A stretch of 64,000 bases of DNA, taken from Paenibacillus rigui (lineage in GTDB: Bacteria > Bacillota > Bacilli > Paenibacillales > NBRC-103111). Shown here piece by piece: positions 10,943-18,962 of the stretch (the first letter of the stretch is position 1; every line of letters starts with the position of its first letter). The translations under genes and the position numbers were made by a program. The stretch is taken from NCBI RefSeq assembly GCF_002234615.1, contig NZ_NMQW01000015.1:62001-126000 (forward strand). Direction: 5' to 3'. Under the pieces are notes generated by a model, which did no database searches, was not told the origin of the DNA, and saw nothing but the letters and a program-made list of their open reading frames with translations.

Positions 10943-10958
10943 GAGCCTTGCAAGGCTC
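10943..10958. repeat. 16-bp perfect palindrome between divergent glycosyltransferase genes
   Basis: GAGCCTTG followed directly by CAAGGCTC. It lies between the leftward and rightward genes, upstream of both presumed promoters, and has no T-tract, so it looks more like a protein-binding site than a terminator. The rightward gene has only a loose -10 candidate (GACGATATAATG, 10998..11009) with poor -35 boxes. Confidence 0.55.
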
Positions 10959-11039
10959 ATTGGCATATAAAATTCTCTTACCAAAATCCATCGTTTTGAC
11001 GATATAATGATATACTCGCGTTTCACTTCAGGAGGAACT

Positions 11040-12977
11040 ATGCAACCACTTTTATCTCTATGCATGATCGTTAAAGATGAAGAAAAAGTACTTCGCCGCT
11101 GTCTGAATAGCGTGGCCGGATTAGCAGATGAAATCATCATCGTAGATACAGGGTCAACAGATACGACAAAGCAAATCGCTTATCAATACACCGACAAGGT
11201 ATTTGATTATCAGTGGACAAATGACTTTGCCGCGGCTCGCAACGAGGCAGTTCGGAGAGCAACCGGGCGTTGGATTCTAACTCTGGATGCGGATGAGTAT
11301 GTTCAAAATCATAATGTGATCGAACTGCGAGCCCATTTAGAAAACACACCCGGCACAGAGCCTATCGGATTTGTAGTGCCGATTCTTAATTTCTCAGGGT
11401 ATTCCGAGCATCAGACAACCGGAATACTTCAATCCACTGCCCTACGCATCTTCTCTAACGGACATCAGTTGTATTATGCAGGTGCGATTCATGAGCAAGT
11501 GATAAATCCGCAAGGAAGCATCAAGCATGTATCCCTGTCTTCCTGCATCATTTTCCATACAGGGTATACCGAACAAACCCATAAGGAGAAAAATAAAACC
11601 AAACGGAATCTCGATATATTAGATAAAGTTAAGAATCAGGGGGGGTTGAAGACCCCCTACGATTTTTTCACATTAGCGAATGAATATTTCACTGCCGGCG
11701 AGTTGAAAAAATCATTGTATTACTATGAAAAAGCGCAGCGCGGCGCAAAGCCTACAGAAGCATTTTTCCCGCATTGTATTGAGAGACTTACAAGGGTTAA
11801 CCTCACGCTGGAAAGATTCAAAGAGGCTGAGTTGCTCATAGAGGATGGATTAAAACGCTGGGGAAGCTTTGCCGACTTTCATTTTCTAAAAGGTTTATTA
11901 TATGAAGTCTGCGGCTTTTCAGGTAATGCTATTGCCCAATATGAAGAGACAATCCGTATGGCCGAGAAAAAGGAAGCACAGGATGAGCCTTATTGGTTAT
12001 TGAATCTTGAATATGGAAAGATGCTTCCTTATGAGCGATTGACGGACTTGTACTATAAGCAGCGTGATCTGCAAAAAACGGTTTTTGCCCTAACTAAATT
12101 ACTGAACATGAACCCTCAGCACTACCAATCCTTAATTAAACTTGCTCTATTATTAACAAAAAACGAGTCGGAAACAGCCGTTATTTCTTTCTTCGAAAAA
12201 ATGTTCCCGTCACATGAAAAGTCAAATCACTTACTGCTTTTTAAAACCTTCTTACTGCTTGGCGAGCCCGGCATTAGCAAGTATTATTACGAGAAGGTTG
12301 TCACTCACGGCGGGAAAGCAAACCAATCGGATGTACTTCGCTATGCTATTTTAACAAGGGACCGCAACCTGTTCGAGGCTGAGCTCCTTTCCATCTCTAA
12401 TGAAAGTTCAGTTGAAGATATTAGCAAATTAAAATTCGTCGCGTCGGTTTTATGGGATGACCAAGAATTTATAGGTACATTATCTGGTTCTGAAAACGAA
12501 GCAGTGAACTATTTATACGAATTAGGAACAGCCCTGCACCTTCCAAATACTGAGTTACCTCAGACAAAAGACGAAGGCTTCCTCTATGCTCTTCTGATAG
12601 ATTTGTTTGTGCTTCGTGCGGACAGTACTTATGATCGTTTGATTAATGAGATGGCCACCCCTTCGCTTATTAATAAGCTATCTCATTATTTTTATCGGCA
12701 AAACATGTTGGAGATGGCCTTTCAATATTATTCCCTCTTGATGGAAAATGGTGAGCTGGGTATGGATGGATATTTAAATCTAATCTGGTATCAACTGTTT
12801 GAAGGGGACCGTGAGGATGCTTTCTTGCTTATGCAGCAGGCGTTTCAGCTGAAAAGCAGTAGTCTTGCCTTGTTTGGGACATGGTTTGAGCACAGTCAAA
12901 ATGCGGAGCTTAACAAGCAGTATAAACAATTATTTCAGGACCGATTCCCTGCGCATAAATCATTGTCATTTATTTAA
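11040..12977 (+). CDS. Glycosyltransferase family 2 with TPR repeats, probable flagellar glycosylation
   Basis: A 645-residue protein: GT2 domain at residues 1-200 (LSLCMIVKDEEKVLRRCL, the nucleotide-sugar motif DTGSTDTT, AAARNEA, and DADEYV as the DXD-like metal site), then about 440 residues of TPR-like helical repeats. This SunS-like domain order is common in flagellin and peptide glycosyltransferases. ATG 11040 has AGGAGG 4 bases upstream; the longer frame adds 11 residues without support. It is one of only two plus-strand genes here and lies 80 bases before fliD, with no terminator between, so co-expression is possible. The N-terminal half resembles the gene at 16143, and the two probably act on the same type of acceptor. 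Confidence 0.8.
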   Translation: MQPLLSLCMIVKDEEKVLRRCLNSVAGLADEIIIVDTGSTDTTKQIAYQYTDKVFDYQWTNDFAAARNEAVRRATGRWILTLDADEYVQNHNVIELRAHLENTPGTEPIGFVVPILNFSGYSEHQTTGILQSTALRIFSNGHQLYYAGAIHEQVINPQGSIKHVSLSSCIIFHTGYTEQTHKEKNKTKRNLDILDKVKNQGGLKTPYDFFTLANEYFTAGELKKSLYYYEKAQRGAKPTEAFFPHCIERLTRVNLTLERFKEAELLIEDGLKRWGSFADFHFLKGLLYEVCGFSGNAIAQYEETIRMAEKKEAQDEPYWLLNLEYGKMLPYERLTDLYYKQRDLQKTVFALTKLLNMNPQHYQSLIKLALLLTKNESETAVISFFEKMFPSHEKSNHLLLFKTFLLLGEPGISKYYYEKVVTHGGKANQSDVLRYAILTRDRNLFEAELLSISNESSVEDISKLKFVASVLWDDQEFIGTLSGSENEAVNYLYELGTALHLPNTELPQTKDEGFLYALLIDLFVLRADSTYDRLINEMATPSLINKLSHYFYRQNMLEMAFQYYSLLMENGELGMDGYLNLIWYQLFEGDREDAFLLMQQAFQLKSSSLALFGTWFEHSQNAELNKQYKQLFQDRFPAHKSLSFI

Positions 12978-12990
12978 ATTACTGTATCTC

Positions 12991-13018
12991 TAAATTATCC
13001 TGCACTAGATTACGATAA
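12991..13018 (+). promoter_or_regulatory. SigD promoter of fliD
   Basis: TAAA-N16-TACGATAA, 40 bases before the fliD start. SigD consensus is TAAA-N14..16-GCCGATAT. The spacer equals that of the hag and flgM promoters. Confidence 0.65.
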
Positions 13019-13057
13019 TAAATATAAGTGTATAAATAATAAGGAGGAATGACGCCA

Positions 13058-14890
13058 ATGGTAACAAGACTTTCCGGTCTAGGTTCCGGCATGGATATCG
13101 ATAGCTTAGTTACTAAGCTAATGACAGCTGAGAAAGCCCCACTCAACAAGTTGAATCAAAAGCAGCAATCTTTAACCTGGAAAACAGATGCCTACAGATC
13201 AATCAATACTAAGCTCGCAGCCTTTCGTGATGCGTTCTCTAAACTACGTTTTGGAAGTAATTGGGCCCAAACTGCAGCTACATCATCAGACACTTCAAAA
13301 GTTGAGGTTACCGCAGGAACGAATGCATCAGCTTCTACTCATAACATCGTAGTAAATTCCCTAGCTTCATCCGGTTCGTTGTACAGTAGCCGACAAATTT
13401 CCCAACCAGATTTAACATCTAGTGGAGTGACCAGCACTACCATCACTTCAACTAACAACCAACTTAACGTGACTCTTAATGGTGTTACCAAAAATGTAAC
13501 TATTGCCAGTGGTACATATGCTACTGTTAGTGATCTTGGCACAGCCCTTCAATCCGCTGTAGATACCGCGTTCGGGGCTAATCAGATTAAAGTAGATACC
13601 TCATCGGGCCTTAAGCTATCATCTCTGGGTGCTACGGGCTATGAGCCCCAATTAATTGTCAAATCAATCTTGGGTAACGACGGCCTTACAAATCTAGGCT
13701 TCACCGATGGGCAAGCTTATAAATTTGATGCAAGTGCCTCGCTGGATAGCCAAGAAAGCAAAATTGTTGGTGGTATTAATATTACTGCAGGAAGCTTTCA
13801 AATTAATGGACAAACCATTACCATTACTGACCCGAGTACGGAGTCACTAAGTTCTATTATTTCCAAAGTAAATAACTCTGCGGCTGGCGTAACTATGTCT
13901 TACGACTCCACAACTGATCGTATTTCCATTACAACTAAAAACACCGGTGATAATGCTACAATTGACATTGCCAACGATTCTACAGGCTTTGCAGCAGCCT
14001 TCAAATTGGATAAGGCTGTCGACGAAAATGGGAACCAAAGTTATAAAGCCGGCGCTAGTGCATCCGTAGTTGTAGATGGTGTTACTGGTAAATACTCCAG
14101 CAACACCTTTACAAATGGGGGGATAACCTATAACCTACATGGAACGACAACTGCTGCCGGAGTAACAGTTGGTGCTAGTTCGGATGTTGATGGAATCTAC
14201 AAGCAAATTGAAGATTTTGTAACCAAATATAATGATCTACTTACATCATTAAACACTTCGTTAAATGAACCAAAATATAGAAGCTTTACACCGCTAACAA
14301 GTGACCAAAAATCGGCTATGTCTGAAAATGACATTACACTTTGGGAAGCAAAAGCTAAAAGTGGCTTATTGACAGGGGATAACAATTTAAAACAAATTCG
14401 TAATAGTATGCGTGAGATTGCCTATTCAACTGTAAGCAATCTTCCAGCAGACACGAATGCTCTCTATAAAGTTGGAATTACCACGACAACCTATGTTCAA
14501 GGAGATACAACAAACGCAGGAAAGCTGCAAATAGACAGCGACAAACTAAAGAAAGCAATTGCACAAGATCCTCAAGCTGTTATTAATTTATTTACCAATC
14601 AATCAACCAATGATGTTAAGAGTGAAAAGGGGATTATGCAACAACTATACGAAGCTACTGATTCATCTATCTCTACTATATCGAAACTTGCAGGAAAGCA
14701 ATCTAACAGTTACGACAATGTAACCTTTGATCTTGGAAAACAAATCAATACAATTGAAGACCAAATTAGTGTTTTAGAGAATAAACTAACAAAAAAAGAA
14801 GATTATTATTATTCCATGTTTTCCAAAATGGATACTTCCGTCTCCAAAGGGAATAGCACTCTCTCCTCCTTGAGCAGTTTTTTGAAATAA
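13058..14890 (+). CDS. fliD: Flagellar filament cap protein FliD
   Basis: FliD (HAP2) forms the pentameric cap that folds flagellin at the growing filament tip. The 610-residue protein has the conserved N-terminus MVTRLSGLGSGMDIDSLV followed by the coiled region up to about residue 70, a large Ser/Thr/Asn-rich variable middle (residues 80-400), and a C-terminal coiled coil ending QISVLENKLTKKEDYYYSMFSKMD, which packs against the N-terminus. ATG 13058 lies 10 bases from AGGAGG; the earlier ATG at 13049 is only 2 bases from it. In B. subtilis fliD lies between flaG and fliS on the same strand. Here it is inverted and converges on fliT. Confidence 0.96.
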   Translation: MVTRLSGLGSGMDIDSLVTKLMTAEKAPLNKLNQKQQSLTWKTDAYRSINTKLAAFRDAFSKLRFGSNWAQTAATSSDTSKVEVTAGTNASASTHNIVVNSLASSGSLYSSRQISQPDLTSSGVTSTTITSTNNQLNVTLNGVTKNVTIASGTYATVSDLGTALQSAVDTAFGANQIKVDTSSGLKLSSLGATGYEPQLIVKSILGNDGLTNLGFTDGQAYKFDASASLDSQESKIVGGINITAGSFQINGQTITITDPSTESLSSIISKVNNSAAGVTMSYDSTTDRISITTKNTGDNATIDIANDSTGFAAAFKLDKAVDENGNQSYKAGASASVVVDGVTGKYSSNTFTNGGITYNLHGTTTAAGVTVGASSDVDGIYKQIEDFVTKYNDLLTSLNTSLNEPKYRSFTPLTSDQKSAMSENDITLWEAKAKSGLLTGDNNLKQIRNSMREIAYSTVSNLPADTNALYKVGITTTTYVQGDTTNAGKLQIDSDKLKKAIAQDPQAVINLFTNQSTNDVKSEKGIMQQLYEATDSSISTISKLAGKQSNSYDNVTFDLGKQINTIEDQISVLENKLTKKEDYYYSMFSKMDTSVSKGNSTLSSLSSFLK

Positions 14891-14894
14891 GGCA

Positions 14895-14935
14895 GATAAA
14901 AAGGGATTTCGCAATTTGCGAAATCCCTTTTTATC
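14895..14935. terminator. Bidirectional terminator between fliD and fliT
   Basis: Twenty-base perfect arms around a single base loop (GGGATTTCGCAA pairs with TTGCGAAATCCC), with A5 and T5 at the ends. It ends both convergent transcripts and overlaps the last bases of fliT. Confidence 0.95.
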
Positions 14936-15299
14936 TTTGTTTATCGACAAAGTATCCTTCTGTCTGAGCGTATGCAGCCTGATAATGCCTTCTAGATAAA
15001 GTCGCCTGCTTCAGTTTATTCAGTTCTGACCCCATCTCTGCTTGAAAAACCTGCATTTTGGAAATGTTCCGTTTCTCCAAATCAATACAATGTTGAATCA
15101 GGCCCCTCTCCATAATAGAAAATTCACGCCCCAAATGTTCCTTCTGCGATCGAATTTCCTCCTGAAGCACTTCCTGCCTTGCCTGAAGTTTTTCTAATAA
15201 GAGCACCGAATCTTCTTCATGAAAATCCAACCCCGATATACGCTCGGCAATTTGTTTTAGAGTCAGGAGATGCTCTTGGATGGTATCTACCTGTCTCAT
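14931..15299 (-). CDS. fliT: FliT-like flagellar chaperone
   Basis: A 122-residue, almost fully helical, charged protein with long heptad stretches (LLLEKLQARQEVLQEEIRSQ) and the short C-terminal ending GYFVDKQR that resembles FliT-type proteins of Bacilli. FliT is the export chaperone of FliD. ATG 15299 overlaps the fliS stop by 4 bases (ATGA), so translation is coupled. The identity rests mostly on position after fliS plus the ending; sequence conservation of FliT is low, so another small flagellar chaperone is possible. Confidence 0.7.
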   Translation of the reverse strand: MRQVDTIQEHLLTLKQIAERISGLDFHEEDSVLLLEKLQARQEVLQEEIRSQKEHLGREFSIMERGLIQHCIDLEKRNISKMQVFQAEMGSELNKLKQATLSRRHYQAAYAQTEGYFVDKQR

Positions 15300-15691
15300 A
15301 AAGTTACTGTATTAGGGCTCTCGGATTTTACTTGTTTCAGTGCTTGAGCCCAGGCTTCTTTCAATTCGGTTATTAAATTCATACTTACATTGATTTTTTG
15401 TATATCCAGTTTAATATTACCCTGAATAAGGTTTTCTTTCATAAATTGATACAAACTAAACAAGTTTTGCGAGATTGGATAACTCATATTCAAAGTTATC
15501 ATTAATTCATCAATAATATCGATGGCCCGTTGAATGTAATTATTCTTTGCCTCGTAATCCTTTTTTTCGATTGAATCAATGGCTTGCTTCATAAATTTGA
15601 TACAACCATTATACAGCATTAAAGTTAAATCTCCGGGATGGGCGGTATTCACTTGACTAGTAAGGTACGATTGCTGGGCTCTATAATTCAA
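15296..15691 (-). CDS. fliS: Flagellin chaperone FliS
   Basis: FliS binds the C-terminal helices of flagellin and keeps it unfolded for export; in Bacillus it also influences FliW. The 131-residue helical protein shows the family marks AQQSYLTSQVNTAHPGDLTLMLYNGCIKFMK split over the first 35 residues, and helices with INVSMNLITELKEAWAQA. Length is typical. It lies 6 bases after flaG and overlaps fliT by 4 bases, giving the operon flaG-fliS-fliT. Confidence 0.94.
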   Translation of the reverse strand: MNYRAQQSYLTSQVNTAHPGDLTLMLYNGCIKFMKQAIDSIEKKDYEAKNNYIQRAIDIIDELMITLNMSYPISQNLFSLYQFMKENLIQGNIKLDIQKINVSMNLITELKEAWAQALKQVKSESPNTVTL

Positions 15692-15697
15692 GATGCA

Positions 15698-16069
15698 TTA
15701 CCTCTTTTCGTCTATAATGGTTCCGTTCAATTCTTCGAACTTGTCCAGTAGATCCAGAATTTTCTCTGGTGGAATTTCGCGAATAACTTCTTTCGTTTCT
15801 GAGTTAATCAGCTTGACTACAATGTCACCATGTGGCTTATGAACACTGTACTCCGCATGACTCTTTACCCCTGCCAGAGCTTTATTAGCCCGCTCTACAG
15901 CCTGAACAACAGCTTCCTCAGAGATAGATAGCTCATACTTTTCTTTTCGCATAAGCTCGGTAGATGAAGCTAGAGCTGCTACGCTCTCCGTAACAGACTG
16001 CCCCTCTGCTGTGCTGCCAGTCAAGTTGCTATAAGTTACTTTTGGTAAATTCGTCGGTTGAATAGACAT
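15698..16069 (-). CDS. flaG: FlaG family flagellar protein
   Basis: FlaG proteins influence filament length; the exact action is unknown. The 123-residue protein has a variable first half and the conserved FlaG domain in the last 60 residues: EYSVHKPHGDIVVKLINS then EVIREIPPEKILDLLDKFEELNG. The ATG at 16069 follows GAGGAGG. In B. subtilis flaG (yvyC) follows hag directly; here one glycosyltransferase gene is inserted between them. A weak SigD-like element precedes it. Confidence 0.92.
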   Translation of the reverse strand: MSIQPTNLPKVTYSNLTGSTAEGQSVTESVAALASSTELMRKEKYELSISEEAVVQAVERANKALAGVKSHAEYSVHKPHGDIVVKLINSETKEVIREIPPEKILDLLDKFEELNGTIIDEKR

Positions 16070-16106
16070 CGCTTAAACCTCCTCTTTACTGGTCCTTTTA
16101 TACTAT

Positions 16107-16132
16107 ATATCGTATGTTTGAACTTTTTTTTG
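16107..16132 (-). promoter_or_regulatory. Weak SigD-like promoter before flaG
   Basis: CAAA-N14-TACGATAT on the minus strand. The -10 core CGATAT matches, but the -35 and spacer are less good than at hag. It may add to read-through from hag. Confidence 0.3.
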
Positions 16133-16142
16133 AAGAGGCTTT

Positions 16143-17198
16143 CTACAAATTTTGTAATCTATTTATTGCTGGTAAATAACCCAACGATGCAGCCTTTTGA
16201 TAATACAACCTTGCATTCGTAAGATGACCTGTTAACTCGTAATACAGACCAACATTGTATGCTGCTTTAAATGTTCCTACGCCTTTGACTGAAGTATATT
16301 TTAAAGTATCCCCTATTCGTAGCGCTTCAAGGAAATATGTTTTGATATTCCCCACTTTACCTGTATCCATTGCCAGTAATCCCAGCAAAAAAAACAAATC
16401 AGGGAATTCCTTATACCTGTATATAAAGGGCTCGAGAAGCTCTTCAGCCAGTTGGCTGTGGCCCATTTCTTTCAACACGTATCCCAGCATAACAAGCATC
16501 ACAGGGTAATACAAATGATCTTGTTCGTTGAGATGTAGGCAGCGCTCTAACGCATCTAATGCCAGCTGTAATTGACTATTTGAATAATGCAACTTTCCGA
16601 GCTGATATAGCATGTATCCATCGTCCGGAAACTGCTGTAGATGGTCGTGATATAGCTTTAAATATCTTTCCGTCTTAGCACCCTTGTTATATAATTCCTG
16701 TTCATATCCATAATGTTTAACTCGTATACAGGTATCTTGAATCAAGGCAACCTTACCATCTTTATATACGGTTTCATGTACTTTTCCTTGAAAGGTATAC
16801 TGCTTTGTATTAGGAAAAAATCTTACCATGCGATGAAGATGACTTTCGCCCTTTATAAAGTTCTCGATCGTAACCGTTCCTGCTTGGTCCGGGAAGCGAT
16901 CAATGTATTCCATGACACGCTGCTCTGTACCTTCTTCAAGCTCTTCATCTGCATCCATAATAAGAATGTACTTTCCGTTTGCATGATTAATAGAGGCATT
17001 TCTCGCTGCAGAGAAATCATTAACCCATTCGAAATGACTTACACAGGCACCTGCATTTGATGCTATCTCGACGGATTTATCCGTAGATCCTGTATCCACC
17101 ACTACTGTCTCAAAGGATTGTGGAATACTATCTAACGCCCTCTGTAGATGGGCCTCTTCATTGCGTACAATCATACACACACTTACGAGCACTCTCAA
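16143..17198 (-). CDS. Glycosyltransferase family 2 with TPR repeats, next to flagellin
   Basis: A 351-residue GT2 enzyme: LVSVCMIVRNEEAHLQRAL, the nucleotide-sugar motif VVVDTGSTDKS, SAARNAS and the DXD-like DADEEL lie in residues 1-90. Residues 190-350 form TPR-like repeats (YMLYQLGKLHYSNSQLQLALDAL). The TTG start at 17198 is preferred because GGAGG lies 6 bases upstream; a GTG two codons later is the alternative. It starts 22 bases after the hag terminator and is probably expressed by partial read-through, which would give low enzyme and high flagellin. Transfer of sugar to flagellin is inferred from this position; the same arrangement of a GT2-TPR gene beside flagellin is familiar in other motile Firmicutes. 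Confidence 0.8.
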   Translation of the reverse strand: MRVLVSVCMIVRNEEAHLQRALDSIPQSFETVVVDTGSTDKSVEIASNAGACVSHFEWVNDFSAARNASINHANGKYILIMDADEELEEGTEQRVMEYIDRFPDQAGTVTIENFIKGESHLHRMVRFFPNTKQYTFQGKVHETVYKDGKVALIQDTCIRVKHYGYEQELYNKGAKTERYLKLYHDHLQQFPDDGYMLYQLGKLHYSNSQLQLALDALERCLHLNEQDHLYYPVMLVMLGYVLKEMGHSQLAEELLEPFIYRYKEFPDLFFLLGLLAMDTGKVGNIKTYFLEALRIGDTLKYTSVKGVGTFKAAYNVGLYYELTGHLTNARLYYQKAASLGYLPAINRLQNL

Positions 17199-17226
17199 AT
17201 CTCACCTCCCGCTAAAAACAAAGAAA

Positions 17227-17249
17227 GGCCCATTGAAATCCAATGGGCC
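17227..17249 (-). terminator. Terminator after flagellin gene
   Basis: On the minus strand GGCCCATTG pairs with CAATGGGCC around five bases, followed by TTTCTTTGTTTTT. The interrupted T-tract would allow some read-through into the following glycosyltransferase gene. Confidence 0.85.
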
Positions 17250-17267
17250 TCCCTTCTAAAGAACAGA

Positions 17268-18080
17268 TTAACGAAGCAATTGAAGAACGTTTTGTGGAGC
17301 TTGGTTTGCTTGAGCAAGCATCGAAGTTGCAGCTTGTTGCAATACGTTGAACTTCGTATAAGTCATCATTTCGCTTGCCATATCAGTGTCGCGAATACGG
17401 GACTCAGCAGCTTGCAGGTTCTCGGATGTAGATTCAATGTTGTTGAATCTGTGCTCCAATTGGTTTTGCGTAGCACCCAGCTCGGAACGTGCAGTGTTTA
17501 CAGTACCGATAGCTGTGTCAATCGCAGCTAATTCAGTAGATGCAGCACCTGCTACAGAAAGGTCAGCAGCAAAAGTCAAGCCAGTGATGTTAGCTTTGGA
17601 CAAGTCGATCTTAACAGTGTCACTGCTGTTATCGCCTGTTTGAATTGTTACAGTAGCAGTAGAACCGTTAAGCAAAGTAATACCATTAAACTTAGTGTTG
17701 GTTGGAATATCAGTTTTGATAGTTGTAGCAAGCTTTTGGTACTCATTGTCGATAGCCTTCAAGTCAGAAGTATTGTATGTACCATTGGAAGCTTGTGTTG
17801 CCAATTCTTTCATACGAGTCAGCATATCGGAAACTTCGTTCATAGCACCCTCAGCTGTTTGTACCAAGGATACACCGTCTTGAGCATTACGAGCAGCTTG
17901 GTTCAAGGACTTGATTTGTGCGCGCATTTTCTCGGAGATCGAAAGACCTGCAGCATCGTCAGCAGCGCGATTGATACGGTAACCGGAAGACAACTTCTCG
18001 CTGGATTTACCTTGTTGGATGTTGTTGAATACCAGGTTACGGTGTGCGTTCATTGCGTTAAGATTGTGGTTGATAATCAT
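17268..18080 (-). CDS. hag: Flagellin
   Basis: The filament subunit, exported by the flagellar type III system. The 270-residue protein has the conserved D0/D1 N-terminus (MIINHNLNAMNAHRNL, then SSGYRINRAADDAAGL) and C-terminus (ESRIRDTDMASEMM, ending APQNVLQLLR). The variable centre is very short (residues about 140-190, rich in Thr and Ser that could be O-glycosylated), so the filament lacks D2/D3 domains. ATG 18080 has GGGAGG 9 bases upstream and gives the normal N-terminus; the longer frame adds 13 odd residues. It has a SigD promoter and a leader with two CsrA-type sites. Confidence 0.97.
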   Translation of the reverse strand: MIINHNLNAMNAHRNLVFNNIQQGKSSEKLSSGYRINRAADDAAGLSISEKMRAQIKSLNQAARNAQDGVSLVQTAEGAMNEVSDMLTRMKELATQASNGTYNTSDLKAIDNEYQKLATTIKTDIPTNTKFNGITLLNGSTATVTIQTGDNSSDTVKIDLSKANITGLTFAADLSVAGAASTELAAIDTAIGTVNTARSELGATQNQLEHRFNNIESTSENLQAAESRIRDTDMASEMMTYTKFNVLQQAATSMLAQANQAPQNVLQLLR

Positions 18081-18089
18081 GAGATTATT

Positions 18090-18124
18090 CCTCCCTGAAT
18101 GGTTGTTATCCACTTCCATGTGGA
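18090..18124 (-). promoter_or_regulatory. CsrA-binding hairpin and Shine-Dalgarno site in hag leader
   Basis: In the hag mRNA leader a small hairpin TCCAC-ATGGAA-GTGGA (18124..18109) shows GGA in its loop. The ribosome-binding site itself reads CAGGGAGGAAT (GGGAGG at 18095..18090). CsrA dimers are known to bridge a GGA loop and a Shine-Dalgarno GGA in B. subtilis hag. The same pair is visible here and fits csrA and fliW located just upstream. Confidence 0.7.
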
Positions 18125-18148
18125 CCGGGCTTATGCCCTACATTATAT

Positions 18149-18176
18149 ATATCGACACAGAGCGACGAGAAGTTTA
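18149..18176 (-). promoter_or_regulatory. SigD promoter of hag
   Basis: TAAA-N16-GTCGATAT on the minus strand, one base away from the -10 consensus GCCGATAT. The start would be about 60 bases before the hag ATG. Confidence 0.85.
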
Positions 18177-18234
18177 TAGCATTTTATATTTTTTTCAAAA
18201 AAAGTTATCTCACATAGGCACTTTGGACTATTTC

Positions 18235-18462
18235 TCACTCGGGCTTAACCAGTTTCTTAATACCTTCTAAACCGAGACCTGACTTAGCTGCCTCTCTATT
18301 ACTTTCCTGAATGGATACAAAAACTTCCTTGCGAAGTACATTGACCTCAGCCGGTGCAGAAATACCTACCTTTACTTGGTCCCCGTCAATGGAAGAAATG
18401 ACGATTTCAATATCGTTGTTTATTATAATGGATTGGCCCTTTTTTCTGGTTAAAATTAGCAT
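18235..18462 (-). CDS. csrA: Carbon storage / flagellin translation regulator CsrA
   Basis: A 75-residue RNA-binding dimer that recognises GGA loops and blocks translation, in Bacilli mainly of hag. The protein begins MLILTRKKGQSIIINNDIEI, with the conserved LTRK first strand, and continues KVGISAPAEVNVLRKEVF with the RNA-contact residues of the last strand. ATG 18462 is used rather than TTG 18465 because the family starts ML-LTRK. The ATG shares a base with the fliW stop (TGATG), so the two are translationally coupled. FliW sequesters CsrA until flagellin titrates it. Confidence 0.96.
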   Translation of the reverse strand: MLILTRKKGQSIIINNDIEIVISSIDGDQVKVGISAPAEVNVLRKEVFVSIQESNREAAKSGLGLEGIKKLVKPE

Positions 18463-18890
18463 CAACCTAGTTCCCCTTTCCCTACTTGTGTTTGTTGAAA
18501 AAGAGGCTCCTTCGTCCCGTAAGCGGTCTTGGGCGGCAATACAATCTGTCTTCCCACGTTATTATTTATATTGATAACAAGAGGGGCCAGCAAATTCATG
18601 GTGGAACGTTGAAAGTGCTCGTGAATCGTCACAATACTTAAGACAATCGTATCATCGGGCGATTCCAGATTCAGCACCTTTTTTACAGACTCTTCAACTT
18701 CAAAAGCATAATCTTTATAAAAAATAAAAGGGTTCACTACCACAAAACCAAGGGATTGTTCTGATTCGCTCTGGATAAAACCGTAGAATCCATCTTCATC
18801 TACCAAGGAAAAATGGAACTTATCACACTCCGAAAAACCCAGTAAACTTCCTTGAAAAGAGATTGTTTTATTATGAAGCAGGTTTAGCAT
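18462..18890 (-). CDS. fliW: Flagellar assembly factor FliW
   Basis: FliW binds either free flagellin or CsrA, tying flagellin synthesis to export. The 142-residue protein is of normal length with the family strings SFQGSLLGFSECDKFHFSL and FVVVNPFIFYKDYAFEV, and the later MNLLAPLVININNNVGRQIVL, which resembles the TVNLLAPIVIN motif. ATG 18890 has GGGGAGG 7 bases before it. The gene is coupled to csrA and lies in the B. subtilis order yviE-fliW-csrA-hag. A long perfect inverted repeat stands just upstream. Confidence 0.96.
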   Translation of the reverse strand: MLNLLHNKTISFQGSLLGFSECDKFHFSLVDEDGFYGFIQSESEQSLGFVVVNPFIFYKDYAFEVEESVKKVLNLESPDDTIVLSIVTIHEHFQRSTMNLLAPLVININNNVGRQIVLPPKTAYGTKEPLFQQTQVGKGELG

Positions 18891-18912
18891 AACGTATCCT
18901 CCCCTAGAAGAA

Positions 18913-18944
18913 CATAATGCTATAGCATCAGCTATAGCATTATG
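18913..18944. repeat. Perfect 14-bp inverted repeat between yviE-like gene and fliW
   Basis: CATAATGCTATAGC and GCTATAGCATTATG separated by four bases. No T-tract follows on the minus strand, so it is not a standard terminator. It may process or stabilise the mRNA, or set the ratio of flgL/yviE to fliW/csrA expression. Confidence 0.7.
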
Positions 18945-18962
18945 AATTATTCGTTTACATTT

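Noticed and set aside
11640-11670. GGGGGG tract in the plus-strand glycosyltransferase as a frameshift
   Set aside because: The reading frame continues with normal TPR-like sequence on both sides, so no frameshift is present.
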